Source: Chitinophagaceae bacterium (GTDB lineage: Bacteria; Bacteroidota; Bacteroidia; Chitinophagales; Chitinophagaceae). From it: a stretch of DNA of 5,998 nt. Each line of letters opens with the position of its first letter. Position 1 is the stretch's first letter. Where the stretch lies: NCBI GenBank assembly GCA_025963615.1, contig JAOQAL010000314.1, positions 1 to 5,998 on the forward strand, read 5' to 3'. Made by a program: the position numbers and the translations under genes. The notes below the pieces were generated by a model. It did no database searches, had not been told where the DNA came from, and saw nothing but the letters and a program-made list of their open reading frames with translations. This document shows, in pieces, positions 1 through 4,820 of this stretch.

Positions 1-856
1 CAAAGGAAAGAAATATAACGTGGTTAGCATGACAGATGCTATTGCAGCGAAGCCGGCTGTGGCTTTATTTTCTGCAGGCGGCAGCACATCCCTCGAATGG
101 GCGCCAAAATTTGCGGAAGCCGGCATCACGGTTATCGATAATTCATCTGCCTGGAGAACGGATCCTTCAAAACCCCTGATAGTCCCGGAAATTAATGCGG
201 ATATCCTGACTGCCAATGACAAGATCATTGCCAACCCGAATTGTTCAACAATACAAATGGTCGTGGCGTTGAACCAACTGCATAAAAAATATAACATAAA
301 AAGAATTGTGGTAAGCACCTACCAGAGCGTGACCGGCACCGGAGTGAAGGCCGTTGCGCAACTGATGAATGAACGTAACGGGGTAGTGGGAGAGCGGGCA
401 TATAAATATCCCATTGACCTGAATGTGATCCCGCAAATAGATGTCTTCCTGGAAAATGGTTATACCAAAGAAGAAATGAAAATGGTGAAAGAAACCAAAA
501 AGATCATGCGGGATGATACGATCCGTGTAACGGCAACCACCGTACGCATACCGGTCGTGGGCGGCCATAGCGAAGCTGTAAATGTTGAATTCACTAAAGA
601 CTTTGACCTGATTGAAGTAAAAAATATTTTACAAAAATCACCGGGCGTGGTCGTGGTGGACGATATCGCCAACCAGCAATACCCCATGCCAATGGATGCG
701 CATGAAAAAGATGATGTGTTTGTAGGAAGGTTGAGAAGAGATGAAAGCCAGCCCAATACGCTTAATATGTGGGTGGTGAGCGATAACCTGCGTAAAGGCG
801 CTGCCACTAACGCGGTGCAGATAGCGGAATACCTGATGCAAAAAGGACTGTTGTAA
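1..856 (+). CDS. asd: Aspartate-semialdehyde dehydrogenase, 5'-truncated by window edge
   Basis: This enzyme reduces aspartyl-4-phosphate to aspartate-4-semialdehyde with NADPH in the cytoplasm. It is the branch point to lysine/diaminopimelate, threonine and methionine. The frame is open from base 2 (first residues KGKKYNVVSM), so a GTG at 20 is an internal valine and not the start. About 284 residues are visible against roughly 330 in the family; the missing part is the N-terminal nucleotide-binding segment. Visible hallmarks are SAGGSTS near the left end, the catalytic-cysteine motif NPNCST (Cys codon 242-244), YQSVTGTG (320-343), the active-site histidine in RIPVVGGHSE (His codon 566-568), and the C-terminal WVVSDNLRKGAATNAVQIAE. 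All expected catalytic residues are present and there is no frameshift. The next gene is on the same strand after a repeat-bearing 126 bp gap, so co-transcription is uncertain. Identification is firm. Confidence 0.96.
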   Translation, partial: KGKKYNVVSMTDAIAAKPAVALFSAGGSTSLEWAPKFAEAGITVIDNSSAWRTDPSKPLIVPEINADILTANDKIIANPNCSTIQMVVALNQLHKKYNIKRIVVSTYQSVTGTGVKAVAQLMNERNGVVGERAYKYPIDLNVIPQIDVFLENGYTKEEMKMVKETKKIMRDDTIRVTATTVRIPVVGGHSEAVNVEFTKDFDLIEVKNILQKSPGVVVVDDIANQQYPMPMDAHEKDDVFVGRLRRDESQPNTLNMWVVSDNLRKGAATNAVQIAEYLMQKGLL

Positions 857-860
857 AAAA

Positions 861-961
861 GTTTGTTGTTTATGGTTTGTAGTTTATGATTCTGCAATTT
901 GAGACTTGTATACCCGGAAGTTACTTACTGTAATAAGAACCGTAAGCTACAAACCATTAAC
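861..961. repeat. Inverted period-7 (GTTTRTR) repeats forming a long hairpin
   Basis: The left arm is four consecutive heptads at 861-888 (GTTTGTT, GTTTATG, GTTTGTA, GTTTATG). The right arm, read on the - strand, is a related run at 934-961 (GTTAATG, GTTTGTA, GCTTACG, GTTCTTA). The core arms 872-882 and 947-957 are perfectly complementary over 11 bp. Pairing continues on both sides with a few mismatches or G-T pairs, enclosing an AT-rich loop of about 52 bases. The element fills most of the space between asd and the MmcQ/YjbR gene. It lacks the compact GC stem and U-tract of an intrinsic terminator. It could be a degenerate dispersed repeat or an mRNA-stabilising hairpin. Confidence 0.7.
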
Positions 962-982
962 CCTCATAAAAAGCCTGTTTCA

Positions 983-1324
983 ATGAATATCGAAACACTC
1001 CGCACCTACTGCATAAAGAAGAATGCTGTAACCGAAGAATTCCCCTTCGGCCCGGAAACTCTGGTATTTAAAGTGAAAGGAAAAGTATTCCTGCTGACTT
1101 CGCTGGATGGTGAAGGATTCCAGTTTAATGTAAAATGCGATCCTGAAAAGGCGATCGAATTAAGAGATAGATATGATGCAGTGCGGCCCGGTTACCACAT
1201 GAATAAAAAACATTGGAATACCGTGATCGTTGATGGCAGTATCCCCATGCAGTTATTAACGGAAATGATTGATGATTCGTATAATTTAGTGGTCCAATCG
1301 CTGCCAAAGAAATTGAAGGAATAA
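983..1324 (+). CDS. MmcQ/YjbR family (DUF419) protein
   Basis: This is a 113-residue soluble protein of the MmcQ/YjbR family, small single-domain proteins with a CyaY-like, double-wing DNA-binding-type fold and no settled cellular role. Family hallmarks are an early EEFPFG motif (residues 18-23), the strand pair around [20 protein letters not shown] (49-57), [14 protein letters not shown] (68-81) and the C-terminal SYNLVV before a basic tail. The length matches the family. I chose the ATG at 983. The frame stays open upstream as far as a TTG at 899, but that stretch crosses the inverted heptad repeat and encodes nothing family-like. No clear Shine-Dalgarno sequence precedes the ATG, which is usual in Bacteroidota. 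The stop codon abuts a heptad array that fills the gap to the convergent DUF2461 gene. The family call is strong; the function is unknown. Confidence 0.88.
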   Translation: MNIETLRTYCIKKNAVTEEFPFGPETLVFKVKGKVFLLTSLDGEGFQFNVKCDPEKAIELRDRYDAVRPGYHMNKKHWNTVIVDGSIPMQLLTEMIDDSYNLVVQSLPKKLKE

Positions 1325-1394
1325 CCAGCATCCACCATCCGGTACTCAGCATCCACCATCCAGTATCCAGCATCCAGTATCCAGCATCCTGCAT
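1325..1394. repeat. Ten-unit degenerate heptad tandem array (CCAGYAT)
   Basis: Ten consecutive 7-bp units run without a gap from the base after the MmcQ/YjbR stop codon to one base before the DUF2461 stop codon. Consensus is CCAGCAT or CCAGTAT. Variants are CCACCAT (twice), CCGGTAC, TCAGCAT and CCTGCAT. The units therefore make up essentially the whole spacer between two converging genes. Read on the - strand, the array gives a spurious repeating peptide (WMLDTGW-like, 7 residues per 21 bp), which I do not regard as coding. A second array of the same family and orientation lies at 4772-4820. It is not a CRISPR, because it has no spacers. No terminator stem is evident here. Confidence 0.92.
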
Positions 1395-1395
1395 C

Positions 1396-2061
1396 TTAAA
1401 TGATCGCGTGATTTATAAATTCAAGAAGTGGTTGTAACGTTTCGAACGCAGTAGTTATTTTTTTCGACAGCTCCTTAGACGTTAATGTTGAATCCGGAAC
1501 GCTGGCTGTAGCAACAACGCTTTTTAGTTTAAGATATTCTGCTGCGGGATTATCAGCTTCATAACCTTTTGGTATCCGGGAGAGCGTGTATTCCGCATCT
1601 CTGGAAACCGTGTGATAGACCGATTTGAATTTTTTTGATTCAACGATCTTTTTAAAATCGCTCAGGTTGTAGTCAATTTCCTGGCGTATTTTATGAAGTT
1701 CAGATGGCATCGGCATCCATAATCCCCCACCCACAAAACTTTTTCCAGGTTCACAATGAAAATAGTAGCCGCCGAATAATGATTTTTTGCCGCCCCGGTT
1801 GATATAAGCTCCCATATTACATTTATAGGGCGACTTATCTTTTGAAAAACGTACATCCCGGTTAATCCGGAACATGCAATCCTTAGCTTTCAGGTGACTG
1901 ATCGTTTCATCTTTTTTACCATGCTTTTTTATAAGCTCATCAATAAAACCGGCGAAATCGGCCTTTGCATTTTCATATTCTTTGCGGTGGGCATCAAACC
2001 AGGGTTTGTTATTATTTTTTTTAAGATCTTTTAGAAATTTGAGCGTTGAAACGAGCAGCAT
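1396..2061 (-). CDS. DUF2461 family protein (TIGR02453 type)
   Basis: This is a cytoplasmic protein of 221 residues, close to the usual length of the DUF2461/TIGR02453 family, which is widespread in Bacteroidota and has no established biochemical function. Family signatures in order are an N-terminal [21 protein letters not shown] (residues 9-29), the strongly diagnostic [17 protein letters not shown] (64-80), then a glycine-rich [17 protein letters not shown] block (97-113) followed by LWMP. The C-terminal half is helical and lysine-rich. There is no signal peptide or membrane segment. The ATG start (complement of 2059-2061) fits the family N-terminus. The start codon touches the outer arm of a long inverted repeat (2061-2161), so the 5' leader could fold up to the initiation site. 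Its 3' end converges on the MmcQ/YjbR gene. The family call is very secure; the role is not known. Confidence 0.93.
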   Translation of the reverse strand: MLLVSTLKFLKDLKKNNNKPWFDAHRKEYENAKADFAGFIDELIKKHGKKDETISHLKAKDCMFRINRDVRFSKDKSPYKCNMGAYINRGGKKSLFGGYYFHCEPGKSFVGGGLWMPMPSELHKIRQEIDYNLSDFKKIVESKKFKSVYHTVSRDAEYTLSRIPKGYEADNPAAEYLKLKSVVATASVPDSTLTSKELSKKITTAFETLQPLLEFINHAII

Positions 2062-2161
2062 AAATAAACCACGATTAAAAGAATGACAAAAGATTTACAA
2101 AGAATAAATTTAGTAAAGCTTTTCAAACCCACCCGGAAATCCTTTTAATCGTGGCTATTTA
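2061..2161. repeat. Long inverted repeat between two - strand genes
   Basis: Arms 2069-2081 (CCACGATTAAAAG) and 2142-2154 (its exact complement) match over 13 of 13 bp. After a small bulge the outer 2061-2066 and 2156-2161 add a further 6 bp (TAAATA/TATTTA). The loop is about 60 bases. On its left side AAAGA recurs at 2078, 2089 and 2099, spacings of 11 and 10 bp. The - strand transcript of this element would be followed by a U-rich stretch that runs straight into the DUF2461 ATG. It could act as a terminator or 3' stabiliser for the upstream gene ending at 2186, as a leader structure for DUF2461, or simply be a mobile palindromic repeat. The sequence does not decide between them. Confidence 0.75.
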
Positions 2162-2185
2162 ATTATCCATCCAATCCGACCTGTT

Positions 2186-3055
2186 TTATAGTTCTTTGAT
2201 CCAGGCAGCCGCAAAGGCTTTGGCCACATCATTTACTTCCTTGCCTGCACGGTACACTTTTTTCCAATCGTAAGACTTTCTTTCATAAATATCATTCACA
2301 AATTTCTTTTTTCCATTTACATCTTTAAGTGCGGCGGTAAAATCAACCGTGCTTACAATATCAAGATATTGCTGTAACCTTTTCTTGATAAATCCCTCCG
2401 GACTGGCAGGAAAGGAGCTCTCCCATTTTTTTAAATAGTCCTGGTAATTTTTCAGATCATTGTCAACAGACATTTTTTCACCCTGCGCCATTATTTCAAT
2501 CATTTGGCTATTGGGATCCTGGTAATCTTTTAATTGTTGTTTTTGTGATGCTAACGCCTCTTCCATTATCTTTTTCACATCGGGTGCGAAGGTTGACATT
2601 TGTTTCTCCAGGTCATCCATGGCTTTCTTCGTCTCATCAATTCTTTCTTTTCTTATTTCTTCCTTTGTTTTAGCTACCTTTTTTTGAGGCTCCGGGGGTT
2701 TGGCGCCCTGACGTCTTTTTTCATACTCCTTTTTAAAGACTTCACTGCTGATATATTGTTTTGTGTAAGCTAACAAATCCTTTGTTACAGCAGCCCGGTT
2801 TCCTGCGGCGATATTCTTTGCTGATTTAGCGCCGTAATTATAAATATACCCTTGTAAAAAACTTTCCCGGATACTTTCATCTCCCAGTTGTTGCGATATG
2901 CCCAATTGGTTCCAGAATTCATCCGTATACTTTTTTACAGAAAATGAAAGAAGAGAAATAACGAGGATCGGAGAGAATAACAGCGCCGTGAAAATTTGGG
3001 CGGCCTGCAAGAAATTCTTTTTAGAAAACTGTTTCATAAAAAAAGGTTTAATCAT
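2186..3055 (-). CDS. Uncharacterised exported or membrane-anchored helical protein
   Basis: I do not recognise a named domain; the overall look resembles secreted proteins of unknown function common in Bacteroidota. It has 289 residues from the ATG at 3055. A second in-frame ATG at 3037 (residue 7) gives a shorter, equally plausible start (MKQFSKKNFL) that places the basic stretch directly before the hydrophobic segment. Residues 18-40 (AQIFTALLFSPILVISLLSF) form a signal peptide or N-terminal anchor without a lipobox cysteine, so the remainder is probably periplasmic. The mature part begins DEFWNQLGI, has a GYIYNYGAKSAKNIAAGNR block (69-87) and a proline/lysine-rich hinge (119-128). A highly charged, probably coiled-coil region (about 128-178) follows. 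The C-terminus is conserved-looking: EGFIKKRLQQYLDIVSTVDF, then GKKKFVNDIYERKSYDWKKVYRAGKEV. There are no cysteines. It is separated from neighbours by repeat-bearing gaps on both sides, so it is probably its own transcription unit. Confidence 0.8.
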   Translation of the reverse strand: MIKPFFMKQFSKKNFLQAAQIFTALLFSPILVISLLSFSVKKYTDEFWNQLGISQQLGDESIRESFLQGYIYNYGAKSAKNIAAGNRAAVTKDLLAYTKQYISSEVFKKEYEKRRQGAKPPEPQKKVAKTKEEIRKERIDETKKAMDDLEKQMSTFAPDVKKIMEEALASQKQQLKDYQDPNSQMIEIMAQGEKMSVDNDLKNYQDYLKKWESSFPASPEGFIKKRLQQYLDIVSTVDFTAALKDVNGKKKFVNDIYERKSYDWKKVYRAGKEVNDVAKAFAAAWIKEL

Positions 3056-3134
3056 TAATGGTTTGGTTAAAAAAATTTATCTAATTGGTCCAAAGGCCTG
3101 TTGAGAGCAAATTCGTCGGATTAAAGAAGTCTCC

Positions 3135-3151
3135 ATGCCCCGGAGGGGCAT
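3135..3151. repeat. Small GC-rich perfect hairpin
   Basis: A 7-bp perfect stem (ATGCCCC and GGGGCAT) with a 3-base GGA loop stands out in AT-rich surroundings, between the exported-protein gene and the cytochrome gene. It is followed by a T-run (3151-3154) only on the + strand, where no gene would need terminating. In the direction of local transcription (- strand) the stem is followed by GGAGACTTCTTT, a poor U-tract. It may halt or protect the cytochrome transcript but does not qualify as a standard intrinsic terminator. It may also belong to the adjacent repeat cluster. Confidence 0.6.
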
Positions 3152-3164
3152 TTTGGGGGTAGAG

Positions 3165-3323
3165 GATTGATTCCTAATAGTTCATCTCTTTGCGTTCTTT
3201 GCTTCTTTGCACTCTTTGCGTGAAATATTCCTCTGCGTGAAATATTTCTTAGAAAGCAAAGATTGATTCTTAACAATTCATGTCTTTGCGTTCTTTGCTT
3301 CTTTGCGTCCTTTGCGTGAAATA
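3165..3323. repeat. Duplicated TTTGCG-rich repeat element
   Basis: Two 63-bp copies, 3165-3227 and 3261-3323, start 96 bp apart and differ at 7 positions by eye. Each begins GATTGATTC, contains TTTG words spaced 9, 8 and 9 bp, and ends TTTGCGTGAAATA. Between them at 3231-3244 lies a third partial copy of the end (CTCTGCGTGAAATA). The cluster sits directly 3' of the cytochrome gene on the - strand. Reading through it on that strand gives a peptide with repeated AKKQRTQR, which I treat as a non-coding artefact of the repeat. Similar TTTGCG/CTTTGCG motifs recur in intergenic DNA of Bacteroidota to my recollection. Nothing else in the 288 bp spacer (3056-3343) looks like a gene. Confidence 0.88.
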
Positions 3324-3343
3324 GTGTTTTCAATTTCCAATTT

Positions 3344-3937
3344 TTAACGGGTATAAGCGGTAAGCTTATCCGGTGAAATAGGAGCAGGTACAATATTTTT
3401 TACCGGGTTGGTCGATTTCAGGAAAGTGAAAATGGCTGTTATATCTTCATCTTTAATATTCACATAGTTTTCCCATGGCATCGGGGGTAATATGGTTCTG
3501 TTGCCATCGAGTCCCTTGAATTTTCCCTGTTTTAGTGCTTTTTTGAATTGCTCTTCAGTCCAGTTACCGATCCCGGTGGCATCGGAAGTAAGATTGCCTG
3601 CAAAAGAAGTGCCCCAGGGACCGACTATGGCGGTGCCCGACATCCCAAACAATACCCAGTTTTTAGTCGTTGTTGTGTCAAACTTGCTAATAGGGATATA
3701 GTCGGGATGACCGGATAACATTCGGTCCATATCCCGTTCCGGTCCTTTCGGTCCCATCTTCATAGGAGTATGGCAATCATTACAACCCATAATGGTTACC
3801 AGGTAGCTGCCTCGTTTTATAAGACTGTCTTTTGATACGATCGCTGTTTCTTTAACAGCGGGTACCGAATTAACGCATGAAGCAATAACCAGGACAGCAG
3901 CAAAAGCCCCGCTGATTATTAATAAATTCTTTTTCAT
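3344..3937 (-). CDS. Monohaem c-type cytochrome lipoprotein
   Basis: This is an exported electron carrier of 197 residues. The N-terminus MKKNLLIISGAFAAVLVIASC is a lipoprotein signal peptide whose lipobox (IASC) predicts acylation at Cys21, so the protein should be tethered on the periplasmic side or at the outer membrane. The mature part has one haem c motif, CNDCH (Cys52, Cys55, His56), preceded by RGSYLVTIMG, as in class I cytochrome c domains. The likely second haem ligand is the methionine in ILPPMPWENY (Met153), followed by the DEDITAIFTFLKS helix. That arrangement is typical of cytochrome c-family proteins in Bacteroidota. A long insert between CxxCH and that Met includes GPWGTSFAGNLTSDATGIGNW, a common block in this subfamily. 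Only one CxxCH is present, so it is not a dihaem form. The start lies 35 bp after the hemerythrin stop on the same strand, suggesting an operon. Redox partner and terminal reaction cannot be inferred. Confidence 0.92.
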   Translation of the reverse strand: MKKNLLIISGAFAAVLVIASCVNSVPAVKETAIVSKDSLIKRGSYLVTIMGCNDCHTPMKMGPKGPERDMDRMLSGHPDYIPISKFDTTTTKNWVLFGMSGTAIVGPWGTSFAGNLTSDATGIGNWTEEQFKKALKQGKFKGLDGNRTILPPMPWENYVNIKDEDITAIFTFLKSTNPVKNIVPAPISPDKLTAYTR

Positions 3938-3972
3938 ATTATTTTGTTTGATAGTAAATTTTTAGATTGATT

Positions 3973-4653
3973 TTATGATGCGATCATTATTCCTTCGGTA
4001 AGTTCTTCCAGAATTTGACGGAAGCGTTTTTCCTCCAGTTCTTTTTCCGCTATGGTGAATAAGGGCCGGAACACGTGATTCGGTGCATTTCTTTCCACGT
4101 TGCGAAGCCAGGTGGTAATTTCATTATTGCTCAATCCCTTCATCATCCATTTGGAAGCAACGACGGCTTCATCGGCGGGGATGGAACCAGCGATTTTCTG
4201 ACTTAGTGCTATAAGTTCATTATCTCCGTAATACCTCCAAAACAGGTTGTTTAGGATAGTTTCTTCCTTTTTCATGTGCTGCAGGTTGAATATCATGAAT
4301 TCAATAAAAGCCATGCTTAAAGAACTGCCGAGATCTTTTTTTGCTTCGGAGGAAATTGCATGGGCAAGGGCCATCAGGAAGCCTTTTAATCGTTGGATCA
4401 GCGCACGGTCTGTTACATGTTCCTGTTCAAATGCATCGGTTACTGCAGGCTCATATTGCTGTAATAGCGGAAACAGCATCGTGTCTTCACGATAAGCATG
4501 CTTGTCAAACAGTTCAAGTAATTGATAGAGTCTTTCCGATACGTCTTCTGCCTGTTGTGGGTTATCGAAATCTGTCTGGCTGATTAAAGTAGCCGTATCA
4601 TACATCAATACCCTCAGGGCCTTGTGAATCTGGTTAAATAAGTTGTACCGCAT
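3973..4653 (-). CDS. Hemerythrin HHE cation-binding domain protein
   Basis: This is a cytoplasmic protein of 226 residues with an N-terminal four-helix hemerythrin-like domain (about 1-140), expected to bind a non-haem di-iron centre. Candidate ligands follow the HHE pattern: His10 (QIHKALR), His52 and Glu56 (KHAYREDTMLFP), His79 (EQEHV), and His126 with Glu130 (QHMKKEE). No signal peptide is seen. The C-terminal 85 residues are helical, with SIPADEAVVASKWMMKGLSNNEITTWLRNV and NAPNHVFRPL, a tail that often follows HHE domains. Proteins of this family serve in oxygen or NO sensing, iron homeostasis or protection of iron-sulphur proteins; which applies here cannot be told. It is likely the first gene of a two-gene unit with the downstream cytochrome c. 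The ATG (complement of 4651-4653) is preceded by an AT-rich leader with an imperfect dyad at 4674-4694 that might be regulatory. The family call is secure. Confidence 0.9.
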   Translation of the reverse strand: MRYNLFNQIHKALRVLMYDTATLISQTDFDNPQQAEDVSERLYQLLELFDKHAYREDTMLFPLLQQYEPAVTDAFEQEHVTDRALIQRLKGFLMALAHAISSEAKKDLGSSLSMAFIEFMIFNLQHMKKEETILNNLFWRYYGDNELIALSQKIAGSIPADEAVVASKWMMKGLSNNEITTWLRNVERNAPNHVFRPLFTIAEKELEEKRFRQILEELTEGIMIAS

Positions 4654-4771
4654 AAAATTTAAAGATTAAATGGTTGTAAAATAATTTTTAACAAATTTCA
4701 TTGGCGAAAACATAAAATGCAATGGGCTCCTGTGTGAAATGCGGAAACCGGTGTATGAAATGATAAATATT

Positions 4772-4820
4772 CCAATATCCAGTATCCCGCATCCAGCATC
4801 CAGTATCCAGCATCTCCTAT
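4772..4820. repeat. Second CCAGYAT heptad array, overlapping a gene 3' end
   Basis: Seven consecutive 7-bp units are CCAATAT, CCAGTAT, CCCGCAT, CCAGCAT, CCAGTAT, CCAGCAT and CTCCTAT, with a decayed CCTGCAA after them. The family and orientation are those of the array at 1325-1394, about 3.4 kb away. The array crosses the end of the glycosyltransferase gene: its TAG stop (complement of 4817-4819) lies inside the seventh unit and the last codons are in the decayed unit. The rest of the gap toward the hemerythrin gene (4654-4771) holds only AT-rich leader sequence. Confidence 0.88.

Noticed and set aside
245..897. Several - strand open frames opposite asd
   Set aside because: They are shadows of a clearly conserved + strand enzyme with all catalytic residues in frame.
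1125..1394. Open frame on the - strand giving a tryptophan-rich 7-residue repeating peptide
   Set aside because: The repeat peptide is just the heptad DNA array translated (21 bp = 7 residues), and the rest is antisense to the MmcQ/YjbR gene.
1325..1394. CRISPR array
   Set aside because: Units are 7 bp, contiguous and degenerate, with no spacers and no cas genes nearby.
2098..2127. Possible Bacteroidota -33/-7 promoter for DUF2461 (TTTG at 2127-2124, TATTCTTTG at 2106-2098 on the - strand)
   Set aside because: The -7 word has one extra base relative to TAnnTTTG and the spacing is short; the sequence is AT-rich, so a chance match is likely. Not strong enough to annotate.
2898..3104. 68-residue + strand open frame over the start of the exported-protein gene
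   Set aside because: It is antisense to a signal-peptide-coding region and shows no independent features.
3135..3154. Rho-independent terminator at the GC hairpin
   Set aside because: The T-run follows on the + strand, but neighbouring genes are on the - strand; on the - strand there is no proper U-tract.
3121..3393. Basic 90-residue open frame with repeated AKKQRTQR
   Set aside because: It is the translated TTTGCG repeat plus the out-of-frame cytochrome end. This is a typical spurious frame made by such repeats.
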